The notes below the pieces were generated by a model. The model was not told where the DNA came from. It saw nothing but the letters and a program-made list of their open reading frames with translations, and did no database searches. From Polyangia bacterium (lineage in GTDB: Bacteria; Myxococcota_A; Polyangia; Nannocystales; Nannocystaceae), in the NCBI GenBank assembly GCA_030430565.1, contig JAUIKS010000039.1, positions 61,652-125,651 on the forward strand: a DNA stretch of 64,000 nucleotides, given 5' to 3'. This document shows positions 1-7,705 of this stretch, one piece after another. The first letter of the stretch is position 1. Each line of letters opens with the position of its first letter. Position numbers and translations under genes: made by a program.

Positions 1-756
1 GAAGCCGGCGGCCGTCAGCTCGCAGCGCTTCGACGCGGGCGCCGACGCGAGCGCGGCGAACACCTTGGTGATCGGCTCGCAGCCCTTGACCGTCGCCTCG
101 ATCCGCTCTGCCAAGAACATGGCGCGCTGTGACGCGTCGCGCGTGCTCAGCTCCTCCATGAGCTGCCCGTGAAACGCGGGATCGGCGGGCGCGGGCGCGG
201 GCTGCTGGAGCGGGGCGGAGAGCCGCAGCTCCCCCGTGACGGCGCCGACGGAGGCGAGCTGCGCCAGCGCGCGCGCGACCTCGGTCGCCTTCACGTCTTT
301 GTGAACCGTGAGCGCCCAGCCGCTGTCGTAGGTGCGACCGGTGAGTCGCGCCAGATCACGCGCGCGCTCTGACTCGTACGTCCACTTGCGTGCGAGATCG
401 TCGGGCTCGACGGTGAAGCTCCCGATCATCCACGCGTCCGCGGACAGCTCGATCGGGATCAGCTCGGCCGGCGCGCGGGTGCTGAGCCCCGCGGGGACGC
501 CGGCGAGCGAGGCGCCGGCGATCTGCCCCTCGAGCGCGCACAGGGCCTCGAGCTGCGCTCGACGCCGCGCGCTGTACTGCTCGTCACAGGCCCCAGACTC
601 AGCGGGCGCGGACCCGGCGGGCGCGGCGACCTTGACGTCGTCGCCGACGCCCGAGGGCGCCTGCTTCGATGAGCACGCCACCAGCCCGAGGGCGAGGAGG
701 AGGAGCGCGATCGTGTCGCGGTAGTGGTAGGGGCGGGCGGTGGCTGACCTTCGCAC
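1..756 (-). CDS. Lipoprotein of unknown function (3' end outside window)
   Basis: The reading frame is open from a GTG at 756 down to the window edge, so the C-terminus is missing (at least 251 residues seen). The N-terminus has a short basic stretch, a leucine-rich hydrophobic segment and a lipobox ending LVAC, so a lipid-anchored exported protein is expected. After the anchor comes a Gly/Ala/Pro/Ser-rich linker and then a mixed alpha/beta-like region with several Cys. No family is recognised. It is the last visible gene of a minus-strand run (3114 to 1) with gaps of only 23-39 bp, probably an operon. Start choice rests on the signal peptide; no in-frame ATG lies nearby. Confidence 0.7.
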   Translation of the reverse strand, partial: MRRSATARPYHYRDTIALLLLALGLVACSSKQAPSGVGDDVKVAAPAGSAPAESGACDEQYSARRRAQLEALCALEGQIAGASLAGVPAGLSTRAPAELIPIELSADAWMIGSFTVEPDDLARKWTYESERARDLARLTGRTYDSGWALTVHKDVKATEVARALAQLASVGAVTGELRLSAPLQQPAPAPADPAFHGQLMEELSTRDASQRAMFLAERIEATVKGCEPITKVFAALASAPASKRCELTAAGF

Positions 757-781
757 GCGCGCACGCTACCACTCACGCGGG

Positions 782-1084
782 TCAACGAGGAGCCTTCTTG
801 GGGTCCTCGCGCGGCGGATCCTGTGCCGGCGCGGCGCCGTCGCTGCCGCCGCCATCGGTCGCCGTCGCGGCGTCTGTGTCGGTGTCTGTGTCGGTGTCCG
901 TCTCGGTGTCCGCGTCGGTGTCCGAGCCCGTCAGGGACTCGGTCTCCGGGAGCACTGAGCAGCGAAACGACGCGTCTTGGCCGCCGCACTCGGGCTCGAC
1001 GCACGCGCTGACAGCGAGCGGGATGACGAGCGCGGCGGCGAGGCCGAGGAGGAGGACGGGGGCGGGGGGGTTGAGATGCACCAT
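782..1084 (-). CDS. Small lipoprotein with Asp-Thr repeat tail
   Basis: About 100 residues. The chosen ATG gives a compact signal peptide (proline/leucine/alanine core) with a lipobox ending VSAC; an upstream start at 1141 would add 19 residues ahead of it. The mature part has a short Cys-containing segment, then a (Asp-Thr)n acidic repeat, then a Gly/Asp/Pro-rich tail. Such linkers are common in surface lipoproteins of Nannocystineae-type myxobacteria. There is no recognisable catalytic domain; it is most likely an envelope-anchored spacer or binding protein. It lies 25 bp upstream of the lipoprotein ending at the window edge, in the same orientation. Confidence 0.65.
   Translation of the reverse strand: MVHLNPPAPVLLLGLAAALVIPLAVSACVEPECGGQDASFRCSVLPETESLTGSDTDADTETDTDTDTDTDAATATDGGGSDGAAPAQDPPREDPKKAPR
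872..932. repeat. Short tandem repeat encoding Asp-Thr tract
   Basis: Imperfect 6/12-bp repetition of GTGTCG/GTGTCT-like units on the plus strand, which encodes alternating Asp and Thr on the minus strand inside the small lipoprotein. It is prone to length variation by slippage. Confidence 0.7.
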
Positions 1085-1107
1085 GGGACAGGGCCCATGA
1101 TACCGGC

Positions 1108-1731
1108 TCAGTCGGGCGTCGTGATCGTCAACGCGGACCACCTGGCGACGATCAGCTCGCTGTCGCCAGGGACGGCGACGACTCGCGCGACGCCGAAGCG
1201 GTGTCGATCGTCGCGCAGCGAGAGCAGCAGCTGACCGTCGACGGCGAGGCGCAGGCGATCACCGACGATTTCGAAGCGGAGCAGGCGTGGCTCGCGGAGG
1301 TCGAGGTCCGGCGCCTTGACGCGCGCGAGCACGGTCGACTTGCCCTCGTCGACGCGGTTGATCCGGAACCAGCCCGAGAGCAGCGCCTCGGCCCGGTACA
1401 GCGAGCGTTTTTGAACCCGCAGGTCGAGCGCGAAGCCAGCCGCCTTGTCGAGCTGCTCACAGGTCACGGCCGCGGTGACCTCCACGGTGGCGTCGTCGAG
1501 CACGGGGCCGCTGGTCATGAGGACGCGGGTCGAGCGGGCCGGCGCGACCTCGGCCGTGAGGCCGTCGCCGCTGTCGAACTTGACCAGGTCATCACGGACG
1601 TCCCAGCGCGGGTCATCGGCGCGCTTCGGGTTGCGGAGGACGACGTGCGCGCCGGGCTGCAGGACGTGGCCGCAGGCCTTGCAGAGCGTTCGGAGGCCCT
1701 CATTGGTGATGTGACAGTGGGAGCACTTCAC
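1108..1731 (-). CDS. Zinc-ribbon protein with jelly-roll-like C-terminal domain
   Basis: 207 residues from a GTG start that places a CxxC motif at residues 3-6 and a second CxxC about 13 residues later, a typical N-terminal zinc ribbon. The rest (about 50-207) is rich in alternating hydrophobic strands and ends with a pattern like that of LamG/concanavalin-type or DUF1080-like jelly rolls (strands around the LRFEIVGDRLRLAVDG segment). There is no signal peptide, so it is probably cytoplasmic. An alternative start at 1749 adds six residues. It sits 39 bp downstream of the HisC-like gene and 23 bp upstream of a lipoprotein gene, so co-transcription is likely. Its function is unknown. Confidence 0.65.
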   Translation of the reverse strand: MKCSHCHITNEGLRTLCKACGHVLQPGAHVVLRNPKRADDPRWDVRDDLVKFDSGDGLTAEVAPARSTRVLMTSGPVLDDATVEVTAAVTCEQLDKAAGFALDLRVQKRSLYRAEALLSGWFRINRVDEGKSTVLARVKAPDLDLREPRLLRFEIVGDRLRLAVDGQLLLSLRDDRHRFGVARVVAVPGDSELIVARWSALTITTPD

Positions 1732-1770
1732 GGCGCGAGTGTACAGCATGCATGAGGCGCCCGCGCGGGC

Positions 1771-3114
1771 TCACGTCGCGAACGACCCGCTGCTCGAGGC
1801 GTGAGCGCGCGGGCTCGCGTCCCTGCCACGGCTCGCGCTGCCCTGGCTGCTCCCGCCGCTGCTGAAGAACCGCCGCTTGCGTCGCGCGTCGCGTGTGCGC
1901 TTGCTCCCGTGACCCCACCGCGCGAGCGTGCGCTCGAGGGCCGCGAGCATGCGCTGATCTTCGCGCGGCTCGCCGACGTAGACGCGGAGGCCATCGGCGG
2001 CCGCGCCCACGCGGAAGCCGGCGGCCGCGAGCCGCTCGACGACGATGTCGCGACGCGCGAGCACCGAGGCCTGGGACTCGCGCGCGGACAGGGGCGCGAC
2101 GCGGAGAAACAGCGAGTCGCAGCGGCTCGGCCAGACGCGCACGCTCTCGGCAGCGGGCGCGCCCACGAGCTGCTGGTAGACGCGACGACGCTGTCGCCGC
2201 GTCCTGGGCACGCGCGCGAGCAGCTCGTGCCGGTGATCGAGCGCGAGGCGTGCGACGAGCATCGAGCGGACGGGCACGGAGGGAGCGCGTGCGCGGGTGA
2301 GCGCGGCGACCTGGTCCGCGCGCGCGACGGCGTAGCCGACGCGGTGGGTGGCGAGGCCGAAGGCCCGCGAGAGCGTGCGCAGGACGATCCAGTTGGGCCG
2401 CCGTATCGCCTCGGCGACCAGCGACTCCGCGGCGTACTCGTAGTAGCCCTCGTCGATCACCACGAGCACGTCCTGGGGCAGCGAGCGCAGCCACGCGAGC
2501 TCCTCGGCGACCAGCGGGTTCCCGGTCGGCGCGTTGGGGTGGCCGACGAGCACGACGCGGACGCGCGGGCGCGAGCTCGCCCCGGCCATCCGCGCGCGCG
2601 CGTCCTCGAGATCGATCGAGAGGTCGTCATCGGCGCGCCCGACCGCGACCGCGTGGACGCCGAGCGCACAGGCGACCTCGCGGTAGCGGGACGGACCTGG
2701 CTCGGCGAACAGCAGCGAGCCGCGCCCGCGGCCGCAGCGCTCGCGGATGAGGTGCAGGAGGAGCGCGGTCGAGCCGGCGGCGAGCAGCAGGTTGGCGTTG
2801 GTCACCGCCGCGGCGTCGGCGTGGAGGTACTCGACGAGCGCGGCCCGGAGCGCGGATTTATATGACTCAGGGGACAGACTTTTCGTGTCTCGGGCGTTGG
2901 CGCGGAGCGCGAGCGCGAGCGCGAGCGCGTTGCGAAAGCCCGGGGCGGAGTCGTTGGAGGAGGTCGACGGGGCGGGCTCGGGGGCGACCGAGGTCGCTGC
3001 AGGAGACGCTGCAGGGATCGCGCCCGCGTCGTCGCTCGCGCCCGCGTCAGCGCGGGGAGCGGCGCGCCGCGCGAGCAGTCGAGAGCGGAGTTCGCGGCGG
3101 AGATAGGTGAACAT
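1771..3114 (-). CDS. Histidinol-phosphate aminotransferase-like protein lacking the PLP lysine
   Basis: 447 residues. After an Ala/Ser/Pro-rich N-terminal region (about 1-75) comes a fold-type I aminotransferase domain resembling HisC: HPNAPTGNP (Asn that contacts PLP), VVIDEGYYEY (Asp/Tyr) and LRTLSRAFGLATHRVGY. In HisC the corresponding motif is SKAFGLAG, whose Lys forms the Schiff base with PLP; here it is Arg (codon CGG at 2365-2367, residue 250). The C-terminal RVYVGEP motif is present, followed by a basic Ser/Gly/Arg-rich tail of about 45 residues. Normal transaminase chemistry is therefore doubtful, and a pseudoenzyme or altered role is inferred. Start chosen at the ATG before FTYLRREL; a longer frame to 3273 exists but looks non-coding. 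Confidence 0.8.
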   Translation of the reverse strand: MFTYLRRELRSRLLARRAAPRADAGASDDAGAIPAASPAATSVAPEPAPSTSSNDSAPGFRNALALALALRANARDTKSLSPESYKSALRAALVEYLHADAAAVTNANLLLAAGSTALLLHLIRERCGRGRGSLLFAEPGPSRYREVACALGVHAVAVGRADDDLSIDLEDARARMAGASSRPRVRVVLVGHPNAPTGNPLVAEELAWLRSLPQDVLVVIDEGYYEYAAESLVAEAIRRPNWIVLRTLSRAFGLATHRVGYAVARADQVAALTRARAPSVPVRSMLVARLALDHRHELLARVPRTRRQRRRVYQQLVGAPAAESVRVWPSRCDSLFLRVAPLSARESQASVLARRDIVVERLAAAGFRVGAAADGLRVYVGEPREDQRMLAALERTLARWGHGSKRTRDARRKRRFFSSGGSSQGSASRGRDASPRAHASSSGSFAT

Positions 3115-3435
3115 AGGCGGCGTGCGGCGCGAGCTCCGGGGTCGGAGAGACCAGGCGCCCGGGTCGAGATCCGTGCAGCTCGCGTGCCACACGTTCGAGA
3201 CATGTCCTTCGAGACTTTTTTGGTCACGCGCGCGCATCACCGGGGTCAACGCGCACCTTCGGCCCCCGAGCACGTGTGCGCCGCGTGTGATCGAGGCGTG
3301 CGCACGCGCTGCGCAGGCGCGCGACAGCGGTCACGAGCGCGTCCGCGCGCGCCCGCGCGGGCGATCGGGCCCGTGAGCCGATCGGGCCCGCCGCGGGCGC
3401 GTTGGCACGAGGATTGCTCTCCTGTACGTTCAACC
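3115..3435. other. Divergent intergenic region with sigma-54 promoter
   Basis: Between the HisC-like gene (minus) and the desaturase gene (plus). It holds a GACATGTC palindrome at 3199-3206, two direct copies of CGATCGGGCCCG at 3362-3373 and 3379-3390, and a consensus sigma-54 promoter at 3403-3418. No convincing coding frame was seen on either strand. Confidence 0.6.
3403..3418 (+). promoter_or_regulatory. Sigma-54 (-24/-12) promoter of the desaturase gene
   Basis: TGGCACG, four bases, then TTGCT: the GG (3404-3405) and GC (3416-3417) are separated by exactly 10 bases, as RpoN requires. Transcription would begin near 3429, only about 7 bases before the ATG at 3436, so the message would be almost leaderless. 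The two CGATCGGGCCCG direct repeats just upstream could bind an enhancer-binding protein. Confidence 0.65.
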
Positions 3436-4455
3436 ATGTTGGACACGACCTCCCCCCACGAGCACTCTGCGCCGGGAGCGGCGGTGATCGACGCCGACAC
3501 GCGCGGGATGCGACCCCGGATCGACCCCGCCGCGCTGCGCGTGATGATGCGGGTCGACGCGCGCGCGTCGCTGGCCGCGATCGCGTTCGACTGGGGCACG
3601 ATCGCGACGGCGATCGCGTTCGCCGAGCGTGTCTCGCACCCGCTCGCCTACCTCGCCGCCGTGGTCGTGATCGGCGCCCGGCAGCACGGGCTCGGCGTGA
3701 TGATGCACGAGGGCGCGCACCTCGGGCTCCACAAGCGCCGCCCGCTCAACGACTTGATCGGGGAGCTGCTGGCGGCGTGGCCGCTGTTCATCTCGATGCG
3801 CGGCTACCGAGCGCATCACAACGAGCATCACCGCCACCTCAACAGCGAGCGCGACCCGGACTTCCGCTATCGCACCGAGGAGGACGGCAGCCCGCGGGAT
3901 GAGTTTCAGTTCCCGATGCCGCCGGGCCGGCTCGCGCTGCTGCTGATCAAGGACCTGATCGGCCTCGGCCTCGCGCGGATGCTCGGTACGCTGCGGCGGA
4001 TCGTCGCGTCGGAGGGCGGCGAGAAGACCACCCGCGAGCGCTCGCCGTCGGACCGCGCGCTCGACCGCACGCGGCTCGTGTTCTACGCCGCGCTGGTCAC
4101 CATCTTGACGGTCACGGGCGGCTGGCGGGGCTTCGCGCTGTACTGGCTCGTCCCGCTGTTCACGTGGATGTCGATGGTCACGCGGCTGCGCGGGATCGCG
4201 GAGCACTGGGGCATCAGCGGGCGCGTAGGGACCCGGACGACGCTGGTCTCGTGGCTCGAGGGCTTCTTGCTCGCGCCGCACAACATCGGCTTCCACGCCG
4301 ATCATCACATGTTCCCGGCGGTCCGCTTCTACGCGCTCCCGGAGCTGCATCGCGTGCTCGCGGGGCGCGGCGTGTTCTCGGCGAAGGGCCGCCTCCGCAG
4401 GACTCACGGCTACCTGGGGGTGTTCCGCGAGTGCACGCGATCGGGCGAGCGCTGA
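3436..4455 (+). CDS. Membrane fatty acid desaturase
   Basis: 339 residues. The three histidine boxes of membrane diiron desaturases/hydroxylases are present: HEGAH (91-95), HHNEHH (127-132) and HADHH (about 285-289), with hydrophobic membrane segments between them. The enzyme would insert a double bond into acyl chains of membrane lipids (or hydroxylate them) at the inner membrane, using O2 and reduced electron carriers. The N-terminal 30 residues are hydrophilic. It is preceded by a consensus sigma-54 promoter, suggesting control by an enhancer-binding protein, for example during cold or development. No clear ribosome binding site is seen; if the sigma-54 start is right, the leader is too short to hold one. 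Regioselectivity cannot be told from sequence. Confidence 0.9.
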   Translation: MLDTTSPHEHSAPGAAVIDADTRGMRPRIDPAALRVMMRVDARASLAAIAFDWGTIATAIAFAERVSHPLAYLAAVVVIGARQHGLGVMMHEGAHLGLHKRRPLNDLIGELLAAWPLFISMRGYRAHHNEHHRHLNSERDPDFRYRTEEDGSPRDEFQFPMPPGRLALLLIKDLIGLGLARMLGTLRRIVASEGGEKTTRERSPSDRALDRTRLVFYAALVTILTVTGGWRGFALYWLVPLFTWMSMVTRLRGIAEHWGISGRVGTRTTLVSWLEGFLLAPHNIGFHADHHMFPAVRFYALPELHRVLAGRGVFSAKGRLRRTHGYLGVFRECTRSGER

Positions 4456-4482
4456 TCGTCGCGCGCCCGCGTTCGCGCGGGC

Positions 4483-5757
4483 TCACTCGATCCGCTTGGT
4501 GAGGATCGCGTCGACGAGCCGCTCGGTGAAGTCGATCGAGTCGGCGTACTGCGCGAGGTCCAGGTTCTCGGGGGTGTCGCTGGGGCGGTGGTAGTGGCGC
4601 GGCGCGCCGATCGAGGGGTCGACGCAGGACAGACACACCGCGTCGTAGCCGAGGGCGTGGAAGGGCATCGCGTCGGTCGCCCCCACCGGGATCGGCATCG
4701 ACGTGATCCCGCGAAAGCGCGACTCGGTCGCGGCGACTTGATCGAGCACGCGATCGAGCCAGGGCGCGACGGACATCGGGACCAGCTCGCCGTCGACGAC
4801 GCGGCGCAGCCCGCCGTTGCTGAGGCCGTCGATCGCCAGCACGACGGTGCGCGCGCGATCCCAGTGCACGCTCGAGGTGGCCCTCGAGACCTCGCGGGCG
4901 AGCGCGTAGGCGCCGCCCGTACCGGCCTCCTCGGCGCCGGTGATGACGAACACGAGCTCGGCGCGCGCGGGCTTGCGTGGGAGCAGGCGCTCGGCCAGCG
5001 CGACCGCGGCGGCGCAGCCGGTCAGGTTGTCGTTGGCGCCGGGCACGACCTGGTCGCGCAGCACGACCTCGAGGTTGAGCGCGAACGCGATCAGCGGCGG
5101 GACGCTGAGCGCCGCGAGCGGCACGAACAACGCGGAGGGGGGCAGGGCGCCGGCGAGCGCGAGCAGGTCGACGAGCGCGAGCAGCAGGGTCGCGCCGGTG
5201 GTCACGAGCATGCTCTTCGACATGAACTCGAGGCCCGGTACGGGGGGCGGGCGCGTGCCCTGCCGGATCAGCGCGGGGTGGAAGACGACGCCGGTGTAGG
5301 CCGCGTCGACGTGGGCGATGAGGACGACGCGCAGCTCGGGCTCGCCGCCGCGCGCGGGGGCGGTCGCGATCAGGTTCTGGGACTCGCGGAAGCGAAACAG
5401 GCGCCGCAGCCAGTAGAAGCGCCGGGTCGAGTCGCCGTAGTAGGAGACGCCGGCGAGCAGGTGCAGCAGCAGCCCGACGAGCGGCGCGCCGGCGAGGGTC
5501 GCCAGCGAGCCGAGGACCGCGATCCCGAAGTGCAGCGCGAGCACGGCGTAGAGGTGGGTGTTGAAGCGAAACGGTCGCAGCTCGACGTCGAGGGCGAGCT
5601 CGCGCTCCCGCGCGAGCGCTCGAAACTCGCGGGCGAATCGATCGTGGGCGAGGCGCTCGGCGACGCTGCCGGCGACGCGCCTCGGGTGAAGCTCGACGAT
5701 CTCTTGGATCAGCGCGGCGGCGTGGGCTGCGGTGCCGCGCGGCGAGTTCGTGGACAT
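4483..5757 (-). CDS. Membrane-associated M28 family zinc aminopeptidase
   Basis: 424 residues from the ATG at 5757. M28 metal ligands are visible: AHVD (H149/D151), ANDN (D243), GAEEAG (E276 catalytic, E277 ligand), an Asp in the AIDG region and a late His in the HYHRPSD segment. Hydrophobic stretches near residues 68-105 and 182-232 suggest membrane insertion on both sides of the first metal-ligand motif. The family cleaves N-terminal residues from peptides with two zinc ions. It is convergent with the desaturase gene (27 bp apart) and divergent from the aldo/keto reductase gene. A 19-bp inverted repeat lies 15 bp upstream of the start. The substrate is unknown. Confidence 0.8.
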   Translation of the reverse strand: MSTNSPRGTAAHAAALIQEIVELHPRRVAGSVAERLAHDRFAREFRALARERELALDVELRPFRFNTHLYAVLALHFGIAVLGSLATLAGAPLVGLLLHLLAGVSYYGDSTRRFYWLRRLFRFRESQNLIATAPARGGEPELRVVLIAHVDAAYTGVVFHPALIRQGTRPPPVPGLEFMSKSMLVTTGATLLLALVDLLALAGALPPSALFVPLAALSVPPLIAFALNLEVVLRDQVVPGANDNLTGCAAAVALAERLLPRKPARAELVFVITGAEEAGTGGAYALAREVSRATSSVHWDRARTVVLAIDGLSNGGLRRVVDGELVPMSVAPWLDRVLDQVAATESRFRGITSMPIPVGATDAMPFHALGYDAVCLSCVDPSIGAPRHYHRPSDTPENLDLAQYADSIDFTERLVDAILTKRIE

Positions 5758-6098
5758 GGGGCGTGAGTGTACGTCATCGGGTCGATGACGGTTCTCGAGA
5801 TCTTCTACGCCAACAGTTTGCGAACACCGGGCCGCGCGCGTCCCTTGGGCTTCGATGAGGCCCTTGAAGGTGTCTCGACGTACGACCTTGGGGGCGCAAT
5901 CGGGGGGCCTTCCGCCTTGCGGGCGGCGAGCGTGGGCGTCGGTAGTCTTCAGGCGGTGACGGCTCCTGACGATCGGCGCCAGCCGCACGTGGAGCCGGGC
6001 GAAAGTTTTGAATTTACGTGGTCAGAAGGTGACGCGCGTCGGGCATGGTTGGCGGCACCGAACCCTTCGAGAGCGAAACGCGAGAGGAGCGACGAACG
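5758..6098. other. Intergenic region between divergent genes
   Basis: 341 bases between the M28 peptidase and the aldo/keto reductase genes. The only ordered element I see is the inverted repeat at 5772-5790; a GAGAGGAG stretch at 6082-6089 can serve as ribosome binding site for the ATG at 6099. No gene or RNA was recognised. Confidence 0.5.
5772..5790. promoter_or_regulatory. Perfect inverted repeat, candidate operator
   Basis: CGTCATCG, three bases (GGT), then CGATGACG: a perfect 8-bp dyad 15 bp upstream of the M28 peptidase ATG, positioned where a repressor would block transcription or the leader could fold into a hairpin. The cognate regulator is unknown. Confidence 0.4.
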
Positions 6099-7130
6099 AT
6101 GGAGTACCGCAACTTGGGAGCATCCGGGCTCAAGGTCTCGACCCTGTGCCTCGGGACCATGACCTTCGGCGAGGCGAACGAGTCGTCGTTTATGCACAAG
6201 GTCGGCTGCGACACGGAGACCTCGTACACGATCATGAACACGGCGCTCGACGCCGGGATCAACTTCTTCGACACCGCCGATGTCTACGGTCAAGACGGCC
6301 TCACCGAGCGGGTGATCGGCTCGTGGTTCGAACGGGACGAGCGCCGCGATGAGGTGGTGCTGGCGACGAAGTTCCGCTTCCGCATGGCGGACGGCCCCAA
6401 CGGCACCGGGGCGTCGCGCCTTCGCATCACGCGGGCGGTCGAGGCCAGCCTGCGGCGGCTGAAGACCGACCGCATCGACCTCTACCAGATCCACATGCAG
6501 GACTACGACACGCCCGAGGAGGAGACGCTGCGGGCGCTCGACGACCTGGTCCGCCAGGGCAAGGTGCTGTACATCGGCGCGAGCAACTACGCCGCCTATC
6601 GCCTCGTCGAGAGCTTGTGGGCGAGTAATTGTGCGCACCTCGAGCGCTTCGTCTCGCTGCAGGCGCAGTACAGCCTGGTGGTCCGCGATCTCGAGCGCGA
6701 GCACATCACGGTCTGTGAGCGCCACGGGCTCGGGATCCTGCCGTGGTCGCCGCTCGCCGGCGGGTTTTTGACCGGGAAGTACCGCCGCGATCAGCCGCCG
6801 CCCGAGGGCTCGCGGCTCGAGCGCTGGAAGGACCGCATGGGCCGCTTCGACACCGAGCGCAACTGGAAGATCTTGGAGGCGCTCGACGCCGTGGCGAGCG
6901 AGCACGGGGCGACGCCCGCCCAGGTCTCGCTCGCCTGGCTGCTGCGTAAACCCGCGGTGACCTCGGTGATCTTCGGCGCCCGCTCGATCGCGCAGCTCGA
7001 GGACAACCTCAAGGCGGCCGGGCTCGCTACCGCGCTGCGCGAGGAGGACATGACCCGCCTCGACGAGGCGAGCGGCTTCGCGCTCGGCTACCCCTACGAG
7101 TTTATCAAGCGCGTGCAGGGCCGCTGGTAG
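6099..7130 (+). CDS. Aldo/keto reductase
   Basis: 343 residues starting MEYRNLGASGLKVS, the usual start of bacterial AKR proteins related to the KCNAB/YajO group. The catalytic tetrad is present: D58 and Y63 (NFFDTADVYG), K91 (ATKF) and H132 (QIHMQD). The C-terminal NADPH-binding region is recognised by SVIFGARSIAQLEDN. It would reduce aldehydes or ketones to alcohols with NADPH in the cytoplasm. A purine-rich GAGAGGAG lies 9 bases upstream of the ATG at 6099, which decides this start over one 54 bases earlier. It is a stand-alone gene; the physiological substrate is not predictable. Confidence 0.92.
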   Translation: MEYRNLGASGLKVSTLCLGTMTFGEANESSFMHKVGCDTETSYTIMNTALDAGINFFDTADVYGQDGLTERVIGSWFERDERRDEVVLATKFRFRMADGPNGTGASRLRITRAVEASLRRLKTDRIDLYQIHMQDYDTPEEETLRALDDLVRQGKVLYIGASNYAAYRLVESLWASNCAHLERFVSLQAQYSLVVRDLEREHITVCERHGLGILPWSPLAGGFLTGKYRRDQPPPEGSRLERWKDRMGRFDTERNWKILEALDAVASEHGATPAQVSLAWLLRKPAVTSVIFGARSIAQLEDNLKAAGLATALREEDMTRLDEASGFALGYPYEFIKRVQGRW

Positions 7131-7225
7131 CTCGAGACGGGCGAGCGCACGACCAGCGCTTGATCTCCCCGAGACGATGCGTTTCACCGACTCTGTAGCG
7201 AACCACGAAGCCAAGGAGCCCCTCG

Positions 7226-7567
7226 ATGAGCAGCATCCCGAACATGAAGAAGCCCGTGCACTCGTACCGCGTCTACATGCGGACCTCCGCGCAGCAGCAG
7301 CACCAGCGCGTTCAGGTCCTGCTGTACGAGAAGCTCTCGACCGGTCAGGTCAAGGGCGTCGGCACGCTGGTGTTCAGCGATCATGAGTCGCCGGTCGCGG
7401 AGGTCCGCGGGAACTCGGTCACGCTGGTGTACCCGCGCTCAGCCTACGGCGATGTTATCGATCTGCTGCGCAACGAGGAGCCCATCTTCTTGCGCGGCCA
7501 CGCGTCGACGAACAGCGCGTGGCTGCAAAGCGGCGTCGAGACCGTCGGTGAAGAGGACGACAGGTAG
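7226..7567 (+). CDS. Small protein of unknown function
   Basis: 113 residues, no signal peptide or membrane segment. It begins with a basic segment followed by strand-rich sequence (YRVYMRTS, RVQVLLYEK, VKGVGTLVFSD, NSVTLVYPR) and an acidic C-terminus. No family recognised; the pattern suggests a compact beta-rich cytoplasmic protein. It lies 95 bp after the aldo/keto reductase gene in the same orientation and is followed by a strong hairpin terminator at 7590-7615, so it may close that transcription unit. AAGGAG about 9 bases upstream of the ATG is a good ribosome binding site. Confidence 0.75.
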   Translation: MSSIPNMKKPVHSYRVYMRTSAQQQHQRVQVLLYEKLSTGQVKGVGTLVFSDHESPVAEVRGNSVTLVYPRSAYGDVIDLLRNEEPIFLRGHASTNSAWLQSGVETVGEEDDR

Positions 7568-7589
7568 TCGCCCGACCGACACGACGATG

Positions 7590-7620
7590 GGGCCGTCCGC
7601 ACGCGCGGGCGGCCCTTATT
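7590..7620 (+). terminator. Rho-independent terminator
   Basis: GGGCCGTCCGC (7590-7600), a 4-base loop, GCGGGCGGCCC (7605-7615): an 11-bp stem with a single G-U pair, followed by TTATT and further T-rich sequence. It terminates the unit ending with the small protein gene. Confidence 0.8.
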
Positions 7621-7705
7621 CGTTGTTGTTGCTGGCGCAATGATTTGCCGCGCGACTGGCAGATTCTGCGCTGCGGCGCGGGGGAGGGGGCAGTAGAGTG
7701 GGGGT

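Noticed and set aside
3122..3273. N-terminal extension of the HisC-like protein
   Set aside because: The extra residues are Arg/Pro-rich with a poor start and would cover the divergent promoter region; the ATG at 3114 is a better start.
4588..5766. Long plus-strand open frames antisense to the M28 peptidase and many similar frames across the window
   Set aside because: They are Arg/Gly/Ala-rich shadows of real genes caused by GC-rich third positions, lack domains and starts, and overlap genes with clear motifs.
5758..6098. tRNA or structured RNA in the longest empty gaps
   Set aside because: No cloverleaf, conserved riboswitch core or convincing RNA motif could be traced by eye in this gap or the ones at 19584-19915 and 3115-3435.
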